Shown here: one piece after another, positions 1 through 10,433 of the stretch
Numbering within the stretch: the first letter of the stretch is position 1
How the letters are laid out: every line of letters starts with the position of its first letter
Program-made: the position numbers and the translations under genes
NCBI GenBank assembly: GCA_030549175.1
Contig: JAUKUA010000005.1
Coordinates: 1,488,001-1,552,000, forward strand
Length of the DNA stretch: 64,000 nucleotides
Source of the DNA: Lasiosphaeris hirsuta
Taxonomy: Eukaryota > Ascomycota > Sordariomycetes > Sordariales > Lasiosphaeriaceae
Direction of reading: 5' to 3'
Notes under the pieces: model-generated
What the model was told of the DNA's origin: nothing
Database searches by the model: none
Seen by the model: only the letters and a program-made list of their open reading frames with translations

Positions 1-578
1 AATTGACTGCGTTTGATTGCCCTGCCTACCCGACCCCGAGGCTGCAGCTGCATACCAAGCTCCAACAGCGGTCCTCTCGTCACATTCTTGCATGGCTCAA
101 GACGATAGTAATACCCAAACACAAGCCGTCGAAAACCGATATCTTTGGAGTCTTGAGGAATGCCATCTTATCTTGGTCGCGTTCTGACTTTTCAGCTTCC
201 TGTCACGTCAATTCCCATTTACTTGACACAATGTCAATTTTCGGAGTGTGCTAGCTCTAGCCCGCTATTTAAAAAATAGCACTGGACATTACTTGCTAAA
301 GCATCGCCGGAGAGCTCTCGATCCTTCCAGGTTCTTTCGTTGCTTCCTCGGCCTATGCGAGCTACCTTACCTATCCATCCCGAGGATCTCTCCTAGGACG
401 GTGGCGCCAAGGCTCGGCACCATCCGACATCGAGCTTTCTTGCCACCAAAGCAAAACTAGTATAATCCCAGTTGGAGCACAACGCATCGTGGAACTGCTC
501 TCACGTCTCTTATACCTCTTTTCTACATTTTCCTGCCTCCTACACATTGCCCGCCGGGCAATCAATGTTTACCTCGAC
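1..578. other. 5' flank of the DGAT1-type gene
   Basis: No gene is recognised here. The stretch holds the presumed promoter and leader of the downstream acyltransferase. An AT-rich inverted repeat lies at 264-280 (two 7-nt arms around AAA) and could act as a TATA-like element about 300 nt before the start codon. Short open frames here have no recognisable protein character. Confidence 0.5.
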
Positions 579-2673
579 ATGAGCCAAGCGACAGCAACGG
601 GGACGAGCCTCGACTCGAGCCCCGCGAGCGATGGCGTCACACAAAGGACCAGGCCCGCTGTCTCAGCCAATTCTGTCACCCGAGAGAGGGGCAACAACGC
701 CTCTCAAGCAAATGGCGCTCCCAGTGCTCTCGACGCGACAGAGCAATTGAGGAGGACATTTCGGAAAAAGTATCGCCATGTTGAGGCTATTCATTCGCAA
801 TCGCGGCCGTCGTGTCTAGGTCATGACACCACCGAGACACCCAGTTTTTTGGGATTTCGTAATCTGATGGTCATCGTCTTGGGTAACAAGCAAACCAGTT
901 CACTACTCATACGAGACACTCGTGCTGACAAAACATCAAAGTTGTTGGAAACCTCCGTCTCGTGATTGAAAACATCCAAAAGGTGTTTACTCACCCACCG
1001 CTGTTTTGCGCTGGTCGATTCTGAGCTCGATCGAACTGACCTCCGTGTTTTAGTATGGAGTCTTGATATGCATACGATGTCATGACTTTCGCAGAATCGA
1101 TGTCCAACTGGGCCTATCACTTTATTTTCTCATCCCATGCCATCTCATCATCGCCTATTTCATCGAATTGGTCGCTGCCCAGCAAGCTAGGAGTTCACGG
1201 GCCAGGGCCGAGAAGCGTGATGGGACAACAAGCCCAACCGAAGACGAGAACAAGAAATTCCAGGCCACCTGGAAGCTTGTTTGGGGGGCGCATGCCGTCA
1301 ATGTTACCATTGCCCTGGCCTTCACCACGTACATGGTATACTTTCACATACATCACCCTCTGATCGGTACCTTGACCGAAATGCACGCCATCATTGTCTG
1401 GCTGAAGACCGCCTCGTACGCCTTCACTAACCGCGATCTTCGCCATGCCTACCTCCACCCCATCAAGGGCGAGCTCGACGCGCTCCCGGAGATCTACAAG
1501 ACATGTCCGTACCCTCAAAATATCACTATTAGCAACCTCGTCTACTTCTGGTGGGCGCCCACCCTCGTTTACCAGCCTGCATATCCGCGTACCGATAATA
1601 TTCGGTGGCTCTTTGTATTCAAGCGACTTGGCGAGGTTGTTTGCTTGAGCGTCTTTATTTGGTTTACCAGTGCGCAATACGCAGTACCGGTGTTGCGTAA
1701 CTCCCTCGACAAAATTGCTTCACTCGACTACCCGTCTATTCTCGAGCGGCTTCTCAAGCTGTCGACCATTTCACTCGCCATCTGGCTGGCCGGTTTCTTT
1801 GCGCTATTCCAGTCATTCCTCAACGCCCTGGCTGAAGTGACCAAATTTGCAGACCGCTCGTTTTACGATGCTTGGTGTATGCAACCCCTCTGAGATTTTC
1901 TCACTCTTGCTTCCTGGACTGACACCACACCACTCTGCAGGGAACAGTGAGAGCCTCGGCATGTACTGGCGCACTTGGAACAAGCCTGTTTACCAGTTCT
2001 TCCGTCGCCATGTTTACTCCCCAATGCGCTCGAGGGGATGGAGCCACAGGGTTTCCAGCTTGACCGTGTTTCTTGTTTCAGCGATCTTGTAAGTTCTTTT
2101 TCTTTCTCAAAATCACGAGGCCATTCCATGATGAACTATTTCGGATGTAAATTCAGTATAACTTCTGAATTGCGCAAACATACCATGTTGATACTTTCCG
2201 TTGCCTTCCTTCTGACCAACTGCCAACTTCACCGTCCATCACATCACTACAACAATAGATCTGTGTTGACAAACTGGCATAGGCACGAACTCCTCGTCGG
2301 CGTACCCACTCACAATCTAATTGGTAACCTTCCCCCCCCCCGATTCTGCATGACCTACCACATACTAACCCCGTGCCCTTAGGAGTGGCATTCCTCGGCA
2401 TGTTTCTCCAGCTACCTCTGATCCAGATGACGGCGCCGCTAGAGCGCATGAAGTCGGCCCACGGGAAGCTCCTCGGCAACATTATATTCTGGGTGTCCTT
2501 CACCATTCTTGGGCAGCCGTTTGCGGCCCTCATGTACTTTTATGCGTGGCAGGCCAAATACGGCAGTGTGAGTATGGCGATGACAAGTGGTCGTCAACCG
2601 ACGTGCCCCCCTGCATAACCGGGGACTGATGGCGAAAGTTGAATAGATCTCTTTTGTATTCATAACGGATTAG
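579..2673 (+). CDS. Diacylglycerol/sterol O-acyltransferase, DGAT1/ARE type (MBOAT)
   Basis: ER membrane enzyme expected to make triacylglycerol (or steryl ester) from acyl-CoA. Seven exons fit: 579-882, 942-982, 1054-1876, 1941-2088, 2283-2323, 2383-2567 and 2647-2673, giving 522 aa. Joining exons restores the family pattern: a disordered N-terminus, GFRNLMVIVLVVGNLRLVIE near residue 100, the motif FYDAWWN near 385-391, and HELLVGVPTHN with the presumed catalytic His near 440. At least six hydrophobic segments are visible. The start is the ATG that opens a Ser/Thr-rich tail typical of fungal DGAT1. The last junction is uncertain: GTGAGT at 2568 is a good donor, but reading through would stop at 2618 and give 530 aa. 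FYDAWWN resembles the FYxDWWN box shared by DGAT1 and sterol acyltransferases, so substrate is inferred; the N-terminal block favours DGAT1. Confidence 0.88.
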
Positions 2674-2983
2674 AGGTTACAGGGACTGGGTTGAGTATGG
2701 TTGATGGCATATCCAACAGATGAATAATGGTTACAGTTTGTGGAAGTGGTGATGGAAAAGGGACTTTCTTAGTCTAGAAGGTTGGTATGGGTTATACCGC
2801 GTACATCAAGCTAAAAGTCCCGTGCGTTACAGTACACCAAAGTAATGCTCCTATAATACGAAGTCCACCCTGCAAACCTTTGCAGACCTCTTCGCTATCC
2901 CGAGTTCTATACGCCACCCTGATGCATCCAACCAAGCCTGCGACTTTATGTCCAACAAACACAACGTCCACACTCGGCTCCCT
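2674..2983. other. Convergent 3' region between the acyltransferase and ICMT genes
   Basis: The stops of two convergent genes face each other across about 310 nt. I see no coding potential; it probably holds both 3' UTRs. Confidence 0.6.
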
Positions 2984-4045
2984 TTAGGGAACAAATGGAA
3001 TCTTGGTGCCCACCTTCTTGCGATAGTCTACGTACTCCTCGTCGAAAAACTTGATCAAAAGGTCCTCCTCATGCTTGATCCGGCTGCTGAAGAAGCGCCA
3101 CAGGACCGCCGCGTACGCAAAGAAGCTGATCAAGTTGCCCAGGACCAGCTGGGTGCCGAGCGCCCACCAAAAGAAGCCAAAATAGCTTGGGTGGCGCAGG
3201 CGGGCGTAGATGCCCGTCGTAACCAGTACGTGACCGGCTCCGCGCTGTTGCTGCACCATGTGATTGAAGCTGGGGCCGGCCTGGACCATAGCGACGCTGC
3301 GAACCGTCTGTCCGATGACGACGAGGACGAAGCCGGCGAGACACAGGAGCGGGCCGCTGTGCAGGGGCGCCCAGGTGCGGTTCGGCCACACGACGCTTGT
3401 GACGAGCGACTCGAGGGTGGCGAAGGCGTGGGCGATGGCGTAGGCGGGCCAGTTAGCTGTCAGCAGGAAGGAGCTGATCTCGGCGACGCGCGTGTTGTAG
3501 GCGGCTGTCGTCCAGAACTCAAGAAAGTGGAAGAGGGCGAGGGTGCCGATAAAGAAGGGCAGGCGCCAGAGCGGACTCGATGTGAAGATGAGGGTTGCGA
3601 TGGTGCCGCCGACGCCGAGGGCCAGGCCGATTCCGAGGCAGAAGGAGCGCAGGGCGATGCCGGCGAGGGACTTTGGCTGGTGCGGAAAGTAGACGCGGTC
3701 GGGCGAGTACGAGGCCGAGGCGGCTGAGGGGCTGAGGAGCGGCAAGGTCAGGTCAGCGTCTTCCGACATGTCTAGGTTTCCTCTAGTAGAGTGGGATAAG
3801 GCAGAGGGAGTCCGACTATGCGGGTCGACTAGCAGGTCCAAGGGGAGAGAGGCGGCGCGGAGTTGGGTCTCGATGCCGTAGGGGGTCTCGCGGGATCGGC
3901 GCCGATGACGAGCCGCGGCAGCTTCCCGACCAGTGGTCCACATGAACTGCTCATCTCCACTGGCTGGGAAGCTGAGATGATTAAGAGGCGGAGAGTATTT
4001 CCCGTGGGGAGTAGGTGTAGCAGGTGGTGAAATAGGGCCCGTCAT
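2984..4045 (-). CDS. Protein-S-isoprenylcysteine O-methyltransferase (ICMT/Ste14 family)
   Basis: Methylates the exposed carboxyl group of the prenylated C-terminal Cys in CAAX proteins such as Ras, Rho and a-factor-type pheromones, at the ER membrane using SAM. Single exon, 353 aa. The C-terminal third carries the family signature: GIYARLRHPSYFGFFWW, then ALGTQLVLGN, WRFFSSRIKHEEDLLIKFF and DEEYVDYRKKV. Several hydrophobic helices precede it. The first ~120 residues are Pro/Ser/Arg-rich and have no counterpart in the much shorter yeast Ste14 and human enzymes, so this is a fungal extension or the true start is further in. I chose ATG 4045 (MTGPISPP); the open frame extends upstream only to non-ATG codons. 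Convergent with the upstream acyltransferase. Confidence 0.9.
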   Translation of the reverse strand: MTGPISPPATPTPHGKYSPPLNHLSFPASGDEQFMWTTGREAAAARHRRRSRETPYGIETQLRAASLPLDLLVDPHSRTPSALSHSTRGNLDMSEDADLTLPLLSPSAASASYSPDRVYFPHQPKSLAGIALRSFCLGIGLALGVGGTIATLIFTSSPLWRLPFFIGTLALFHFLEFWTTAAYNTRVAEISSFLLTANWPAYAIAHAFATLESLVTSVVWPNRTWAPLHSGPLLCLAGFVLVVIGQTVRSVAMVQAGPSFNHMVQQQRGAGHVLVTTGIYARLRHPSYFGFFWWALGTQLVLGNLISFFAYAAVLWRFFSSRIKHEEDLLIKFFDEEYVDYRKKVGTKIPFVP

Positions 4046-4837
4046 CTTGAGGGGGGGTTGGCGCGAGCGCAAAGCTGAGGGAGAAGCCGAGGACAATGAA
4101 GTGGATGACGGACGAATACGCAGGGAGAAAACACACGGCGAAATGAAGCACGAATACAGACTTGAAAAGAAAGCGCAGCTGCTTGCTTACCCTTCAGGCG
4201 ACCAGCGTCGCCGGTTGGTGGTGGCTTCCATGCTGCGGGCCGAAAGAGAGTGAGTTGGGAAGGAGAGGACTCGTGTGAGTGCTGCGAGGGTTGACAAAAG
4301 GCCGCTAGAGGCTGCCAGAGGCTGATAGCCGACGGAGCGTGCCTTCGTTCCTTTTAAAAGCTATACCATTCCTATTGACCTTTGTCTGTGGCTTGGGAGA
4401 TAATAGGACCTGATGCGGCGTGGATTTGCGGCTATCTTTCTTTGATTCCTTGATGGCTCTGGAATACCGCGTACTACAACGCTTGAACTTGCAGACGGCA
4501 GCCAAGCCCCGCTGTAGGCGTGGTTCAGATGGTCAGCGAATGAAGCGTTCCGTCGCCGCGGCAGGCAGCTCCAGGGCCCCGCTGGACGGATAGCAGGGGT
4601 CAAGCCCCGTTATGACGCAATCCCCGGGTGCGTGCTCACCCCCAAGCCAAAGTCAGGCCACGGCGAATCGCCTTCCCGTCTGCGACAAACATGGCCTGTG
4701 GTTTGGCGCTCAATATGAATTTCTGATGGCGATGGGGCTGTTATGCCTATGCTTGAAAGGCAGCGTAAATGGCGGGAGAGGCGATAGTTCATAAAGGCAG
4801 TGAACACCAGGATTCACTCGACTTTGTGCCCTCTGAC
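4046..4837. other. Intergenic, upstream of ICMT
   Basis: About 790 nt between the ICMT start and the stop of the TMEM170-like gene, both on the minus strand. It should contain the ICMT promoter and leader. No gene, RNA or repeat is recognised. Confidence 0.5.
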
Positions 4838-5391
4838 TCATAGACCCCCCTGGTTCCTGAAAGACGACACAATCAACACGAGTGCGTTGACCCAGCCCCA
4901 GACGAAGGGAATCCATGTCGACATGGTAAAGTTTCCCGCGACGTAGCTTGCGCCAACTCTGTCGAACACGATCAGCATGCAAATCTCTCCCGACGACCGT
5001 ACTTGAGGGCACCAACATCAAGCCAACGATACTGCCGGCAAAGAGAGCCTCAACACCGGCGACAACAGCGTACACCAGGGGCACCAGCCAGAGGTACTTC
5101 CAGTTGGACCTCCTCTTGCCAACCTGCATCAACAGCGCAATTCCGGCGGCCCCAAGGTGGAAAAGACCGTAGAGAATCAGAGTCCATATGACGGTGAAAC
5201 GCCATATATCGTGAACCGTGTACAGGCTGTTTGTTGGGTCTTGGAGGGGGACGTGAAGCGAGGGGAACGGGGGCGTCGTATAGCCCGGCGGCGCGCTGTC
5301 GCGGCGAATTTGTCTAAAGCTTCCATGTTAGCCGCTGTTCTCCAGTATCTTTAATTTATGGGCATGGAGATGCACACGATGGGCTCGCCAT
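4838..5391 (-). CDS. TMEM170-like integral membrane protein
   Basis: Small ER/nuclear-envelope membrane protein; the animal member TMEM170A affects ER sheet and nuclear pore formation. I assembled three minus-strand exons: 5378-5391 (14 nt), 5003-5313 and 4838-4956, giving 147 aa, close to the family's ~145. The joined protein reads MASPSQIRRDSAPPGYTTPP, then TVHDIWRFTVIWTLILYGLF (first helix), a second helix around WLVPLVYAVVAGVEALFAG, and NFTMSTWIPFVWGWVN leading to a third helix and a C-terminus SSFRNQGGL. The first intron has donor GTGTGC, branch GCTAAC and acceptor TTTAG. The second (46 nt) has GTACGG, GCTGATC and an AG. The exon-2/exon-3 junction is least certain. Divergent from PEX8 over ~300 nt. 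Confidence 0.75.
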
Positions 5392-5689
5392 GGCGGTAGC
5401 GCTGGACGCGTGTCTGCAAAGATGTCTCGGCCGACTGTGGCCAGGTGCCGGTTCGTTGAAGAAAGCAGCGACACTGCAACTCATATACGCGATGCTGCTT
5501 CAGGGTGTGGTGTGGCCCAGGAGCTCTCTTGCCGCATATCTTGCTTAGATGCATATACCTCGGCAACGACGTCACGCACGCGCCCCAGCTACACCCGTCC
5601 CATCGTCCCGTCGAATTGAGTGTTCTGTGAGCGCAACGCGCGACCGACATCGAACCAGGTCATCTGCCCTCCAGATCTAACCCGCGGCC
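5392..5689. promoter_or_regulatory. Shared divergent promoter, TMEM170-like gene / PEX8
   Basis: Only 298 nt separate the divergent start codons, so the two promoters must overlap. No TATA box stands out. Confidence 0.5.
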
Positions 5690-7765
5690 ATGTCGATTGA
5701 CCGGCTCCTCACGACCGTGCTGCGACTCTACCAGGACGTCCACGACGAGGCGCGCACCGAGCAGATCTTCTCAACGACAACAACCCTCTTGGCGAATCTC
5801 TCGAACCCCCTAAACGTCTCCCTCCTCACATCACAGCTGCTCGCTGCCCCTGCAATATGGACCCGTGGTGATGGCATGCGTGCCTGCTACCGCATCATCA
5901 GCATCTACAACACAGCTGCAATGCACGTTAGGAAGCACGAGCTCGAGCACGCGAAGCCAAAGATTCCCCCAGTGAGCGGCGGCGGCCTGCGAACAGACGC
6001 ATGGGCAGCCGCTGTTATCGGGGGCGCCGATGATCTGTCAAGCAGGTGGCAGCATCTTCTGGTGCTGAGCGGCATCTTGATGGGGCTGGAGAGCGGTAAT
6101 CGCAAGTCTCTCAGCAGTGGCATGCGTAGGACCCTGGAACTCACCGTAGTCACGGCCGCGAACCTCGCTGCTCGAGGGGGTGAGCCAGTTACGGCCCCGA
6201 CTCCCGCCGGGCCCGTCATGATGGCACTCAACTACGCATTCCCCCTGCTGTCCGAAGCCTCACGCGCCGCGCTGGACTGCGACGCCCTTATCCCGGTTGC
6301 GATAAAAGCAGTGTTTGCCGCCGCCGGCCTGCAGGACGGACTCTTCCTCGGCGCCATCAACCTCGATGTGCGCCAGACAGGAAAACAGTTCATGTGGTCC
6401 GAGTCATCTCCCTCGTTTCTTCATTTGAGGCTGCTGGAGCAGAAGCCGCTGGTATCTGGACTTGGACCTCTGTCAAAATTACTTGGATACGCTATAGAGC
6501 ATGCGCGCGATGCTAATGCCGTGCTACGAGCGCAAGATGACTTGGTGACGTTTACAGCGAAGCTGTTGCAGCACTGGCAAACCAATAAGCTTTCTGAGCT
6601 GGAGATTTCCGAGGAGGAAGTCTTTTTGACCCCCGAAACTATGCAGACCACGTGGACTGTCCTCTGGCAGCAACTGAAGAAGATCATGTATGGTGTCGTG
6701 GCTATCCTGCAGTCCGTTGTTGCACGGAGTCTCCTCGATCCCCGGCTCAGGAACGACATCACGGCCCCTGTCGTGGCGGCAAAGTCACTCGCCGTTCTAA
6801 GGAACTTGTACTTCATCTCGTCCCGAAACGGCAGCGATGCTTTCCAAGTATACGCATTCACTTATTTCACATCACTCGATAATCTCTCACGCTATCCCGC
6901 TGCCTCGGCCTCCTTTCTACGAGAGATCCGCTCCCCAAATCCAGGCACGATCCCGCCCCATCCTCTCCACCGCACACTCGACCTCTTCTACCTGAATGTT
7001 GCCGAGCACCTCCCACTGCACCTACCGCCAGAGGCCTGCGACACCCTCATCGTGCAACCCGCCATCACCTATCTGGCTCACGAGGCAGGAGCCCCGCTCT
7101 CGCCGCGCATGGTGGAGCTCTTCGAGGCGGCCCACAGCGCCGTGCTCTCGGCCCTCTCGTGCCCGCAAAACGGACCGCTTGCGGCCGAGCTTGCACCCTT
7201 CTACGCGGAGACCCTGTTCGGGTCCTTCCCGATCTACATCTCGCCTCGCCAGTTCCGCATCGCCTTCAAGACGGTCATGCAGATCCTGTCCCCGCCCTTC
7301 CCCGTCGCTGCCAGTCATCCCCACCTGGCTGAGGCCCTGCTCGAGATGGTCCGCTTCCGGGCCCAGCCGGGCGCCAGCAGCAGCGCGCCGCTGCCTCCCC
7401 CGCCCGGAGCGGAACAGAGTCAGACGCAGGAGGTTGTCATGTCGGAGCAGAGCACCCTCGTCATGACGCTGATTGATGCCCTGCCGTTCTTGAATCTGGC
7501 CATCTTTGAGGAGTGGATGATGCTGACAGCGCTGGCGCTCAACAGCATCGATGGGGACCCGGCGATGCGTGACGCCGCCAGGCGGAGGTTTTGGGAGGTG
7601 TTGGTAATTGGAGAGATGGATGTTGAACGGGCGGCGATCGGCGTCGCGTGGTGGGGAACGAAGGGAGGGAGGGAAGCGGTTCTGTACGGTACGGGGGGGA
7701 GAGACGGGCGGGCGATGATGAGCGGGGCAATTGTGACCAAAGAGGGGTTAGAAAGTCGGCTATGA
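5690..7765 (+). CDS. pex8: Peroxin 8 (intraperoxisomal import organiser)
   Basis: PEX8 sits on the lumenal face of the peroxisomal membrane and links the docking and RING complexes of the matrix-protein importer. Single exon, 691 aa, within the usual range for filamentous fungi. The N-terminus (MSIDRLLTTVLRLYQDVHDE, then LLANLSNPLNVSLLTSQLL and PAIWTRGDGMRACYRI) matches the conserved start I recall for fungal PEX8. The protein is helical, soluble and Leu-rich without clear membrane segments. It ends in the tripeptide SRL, a canonical-type PTS1, which PEX8 characteristically carries. A Pro-rich loop near residue 560 and the conserved WWGTKGGREAVLYG block near the C-terminus also fit. Family assignment rests on recall of the motif pattern plus the PTS1, not on a search. 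Confidence 0.78.
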   Translation: MSIDRLLTTVLRLYQDVHDEARTEQIFSTTTTLLANLSNPLNVSLLTSQLLAAPAIWTRGDGMRACYRIISIYNTAAMHVRKHELEHAKPKIPPVSGGGLRTDAWAAAVIGGADDLSSRWQHLLVLSGILMGLESGNRKSLSSGMRRTLELTVVTAANLAARGGEPVTAPTPAGPVMMALNYAFPLLSEASRAALDCDALIPVAIKAVFAAAGLQDGLFLGAINLDVRQTGKQFMWSESSPSFLHLRLLEQKPLVSGLGPLSKLLGYAIEHARDANAVLRAQDDLVTFTAKLLQHWQTNKLSELEISEEEVFLTPETMQTTWTVLWQQLKKIMYGVVAILQSVVARSLLDPRLRNDITAPVVAAKSLAVLRNLYFISSRNGSDAFQVYAFTYFTSLDNLSRYPAASASFLREIRSPNPGTIPPHPLHRTLDLFYLNVAEHLPLHLPPEACDTLIVQPAITYLAHEAGAPLSPRMVELFEAAHSAVLSALSCPQNGPLAAELAPFYAETLFGSFPIYISPRQFRIAFKTVMQILSPPFPVAASHPHLAEALLEMVRFRAQPGASSSAPLPPPPGAEQSQTQEVVMSEQSTLVMTLIDALPFLNLAIFEEWMMLTALALNSIDGDPAMRDAARRRFWEVLVIGEMDVERAAIGVAWWGTKGGREAVLYGTGGRDGRAMMSGAIVTKEGLESRL

Positions 7766-8599
7766 TGATCAGGGCGGTGTCGATGCCAGATAATAGGAGT
7801 AAGGTACCAACAGGTGGCTATCTGCCCGCATCATGAGAGAGATTGACGCAGCTGCAACCCAAGGGGAAAGTACCGGGTGTGAAAGGGGATCAGATGATGG
7901 CCGTTTGTTTGTTTCCTGCGAGACGTGACCATGTTGTGGTCAGGGTGCTGGTCATCCTCTGACGTGCAGAATCAGCAGGATAGGGCGACTCGGGTGCTCT
8001 GACCACAAAATGGGCGGTCAGGTACGGTTTCTTCGTTGGTACACAAAAGAGCAAACATGCTGGTGAGCCTTCGATCTCTCACCGGCACAAGGCGTACGTA
8101 CGGCTCACCGAGCCCTGTCGAGGCGTTGGGGCTCGAGGAAGCACAATACGACTAATCTACGCCTTGCACTACCGGCATGTTTCAACGACTGGCGAGGGAT
8201 GACCAGCGAAGCTCTCTGTGGCATTTCGGCCCCGTGGGGAGGGTAGGTGAGGAGTCCTGGTTTCACCCCGGACATGAGCAGGTGCCTCGAGTCACAGATG
8301 GCGCCGCGAGGTCGCACATGGCCTGGGACTTTGTTCGAGACGCGTCCCCCAGGGCACAGGTATGCGAGAGCATCTCCTGACATGACGTATCAACGAACAC
8401 TAGGAAAGGGGGATTTAGCCCTTTGTCTGAAGGGTCAGGGTGGTCGGAGGTCGGCTGGAAGATGCTGCCGTTTTATATATATATATGAGAAGAGAGCCCT
8501 CGCTTTGATGGGGGAAGAGGGTTTCTATAACAACAACATAATTCGCAATCTACCTACCTTGACCATCTCACTTCAACTACTGCCACCTTTGTTGTGATC
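7766..8599. other. Intergenic, PEX8 to the small charged protein
   Basis: About 830 nt with no recognised gene. A short alternating TA run (about 8475-8486) lies roughly 115 nt before the next start codon and could serve as a TATA-like element. Confidence 0.5.
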
Positions 8600-9029
8600 A
8601 TGGCTCACTATGAAGCACCCATCCCGTCTTCCAATGACAACGTAGGTCTCCGACTATCATCCTCACCCGTCTAACACATCTACACCAGAAGAGCGGAGCT
8701 AAACAATAGTATGACAGACCTACACCGGTGACGAGAGCGCCAACGCCCCGGGCGCCAAGTGCACCGACTGCTCGACGGAAGGCTGTGCCACTGCGCCTCC
8801 CGACGCCGAGGAACAGGGGGGCAAGGATGCGGGTGACGTGACGGCGAAGGAGAGGAAAACCAAGACCAAAGCCAGGAAGAAGTCGGAGACCGGAGAAGAG
8901 GCCGAGGAGGGGGTCGCCGCAGAGGGCGAGGCTGCTGCTGCTGCTGCTGACGACGGCGCGGCCGGTCAGGTGGGTGGCGACGATGTTGTCCCGAAAAAGC
9001 AGGGGAGAGCTAAATACTGGCTTCCGTGA
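8600..9029 (+). CDS. Small Lys/Ala/Glu-rich hypothetical protein
   Basis: Two exons, 8600-8641 and 8718-9029, give 117 aa. The intron has donor GTAGGT and acceptor ACAG, and joining keeps the frame exactly: MAHYEAPIPSSNDN followed by TYTGDESANAPGAK. Then comes a short Cys-containing segment KCTDCSTEGC, a Lys/Arg-rich stretch (KERKTKTKARKK), a Glu/Ala-rich stretch with a run of Ala, and the tail KKQGRAKYWLP. No domain is recognised. The composition suggests a disordered, possibly nucleic-acid-associated protein; the three closely spaced Cys could bind a metal, but that is speculation. Convergent with the downstream dehydrogenase. Confidence 0.55.
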
Positions 9030-9377
9030 ATGCTAGGGCGAGTTTACGAGGCTTCGTGAGGCTTGGTAAGGAGGCTGGGACGGTTTTTCATTTGGGGCGG
9101 GGGCAAGGTGGAGGGGCTGGGCCCTTCTTCTTTTCTAGATCGTAGGTACCTACCCATTACAAGGCCTTGGATTTTTGTGTTGGGTTTTGGGGCGATGTGA
9201 TTGTGAAGTTGTGGCATGTGTTTGATCTCATATGTCTGGTACCAATGGACGCATGCCTCACTTGCTTGCCGCTGATGCTAACATGTCTATTATACATTAT
9301 GAGTAAGGTGATTCGTGACAAAGTATAGCCTAACTAGGACAATACTGGTAACAGCGGGCATTCTTTGGCCGAGATCT
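9030..9377. other. Convergent 3' region
   Basis: About 350 nt between convergent stops. T-rich, with no coding signal seen; probably the two 3' UTRs. Confidence 0.55.
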
Positions 9378-10433
9378 TCACAAACGGTCCTTGAGCTCAG
9401 TCTCGGTCCAATCCCACAGCTTCTTGGACAACCCAACATCCTTGTTCATAATCGTCGCATCGTCAACAATTCCTACAGGAAGGTAATACTTGCCCGACAC
9501 CACATCAGGCGATGTTGCCGCCCACAGGTGGTTCTCTACGCCCACTTCAGGCGTCACACAGATCAAAGATTCGAGAGGCTTCAGCAGCCTGATCAAGTAA
9601 CTCTCTTCCTGGAGCGCCTTTCCCATGTTGGTAGAGATGCGTCCGGGGTGGACGGCGGCGACTTTGAGTGAGGGATACCTCTCGCCAAGCTCCTTTGCCA
9701 GACCAATGCTCGCCACCTTGCTCTGGCCGTAGCGCTTGGTGAAGGACTAGGATTTGGGTGTCAGCCATCACCAAACAGTAAAAGAAAGATGAACAGGTGG
9801 ATTACTCACCATCCCCTCACACGCCGTCTTGATCTGGTCAAAGTCAATCCCCCCCTTGGGCGCCATGGCATGTCCCTCGCTCGACACAATGACGATCCTC
9901 ACATCGGGCTGAATCTCCACCGTCTTCAGCAGCACAGGCACCAGCAACCGCGCGAGCAGCGCATGGCCCAGGTAGTTGACGCCGAACGCGGCCTCGTACC
10001 CCTCGGCCGTCATGCGCGGCTTGACGGGCATGATGCCGGCATTCAGAACCAGAATGTCGATGCGCTCCCCCGCAAGCGTCGCGGCCGCCCGCTGGACGGA
10101 CTCGAACGAGCCGAGGTCGAGGTCGAGGAACTTGATCTCGGTCGCCGTCTCGTCGGTGTCGGCGTCGGCGTCGGCGTCGGCATCGGCGGGAGTGGCGTGC
10201 GACGCGATGAGCGCGGCGACGTCCTCGGCGGGCCGGGGAAGATCCGCAATGTAGATGCGCGCGGGGTCGTGCCTGAGGAGCTCGGCCACGGTGGCCTCGC
10301 CGAGACCGCTCGCGCCGCCCGTCACGACGATGACTTTGTCCTTGAGCGAGGGTATGTCCCGCGCCGGATTGAATTCGCTCTTGTTGCGCGCCCCGAACAG
10401 GGTTACCCGCATCATGGAGAGGAAGTTGGACAT
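9378..10433 (-). CDS. Short-chain dehydrogenase/reductase (retinol dehydrogenase/WW-oxidoreductase-like)
   Basis: NAD(P)H-dependent oxidoreductase of the classical SDR type; substrate unknown. Two exons, 9810-10433 and 9378-9746, 330 aa, with a 63-nt GTGAGT...TAG intron. The Rossmann motif TGGASGLGE is at about residues 38-46, followed by LVLNAGIMP (NAG motif), catalytic Ser in VIVSSEGHAM, and the YxxxK pair in RYGQSKVA just after the splice junction. The block VAAVHPGRISTNM closes the cofactor site. An Ala-Asp repeat (PADADADADADTDE) is inserted in the loop before the NAG motif; it is encoded by a hexanucleotide microsatellite. The overall layout matches fungal retinol-dehydrogenase-12-like proteins. 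No membrane anchor is obvious. Confidence 0.88.
10155..10187. repeat. Hexanucleotide (GGCGTC)n microsatellite inside the SDR gene
   Basis: Four to five imperfect copies of GGCGTC encode the alternating Ala-Asp tract. The repeat unit is a multiple of three, so length changes keep the frame. Confidence 0.85.

Noticed and set aside
2568..2618. Read-through C-terminus of the DGAT1-type protein ending in TCPPA
   Set aside because: A consensus GTGAGT donor and TAG acceptor give an in-frame alternative end at 2673; kept only as a second option.
2948..3727. 259-codon plus-strand open frame opposite ICMT
   Set aside because: Antisense shadow of the ICMT gene; charged low-complexity translation without family features.
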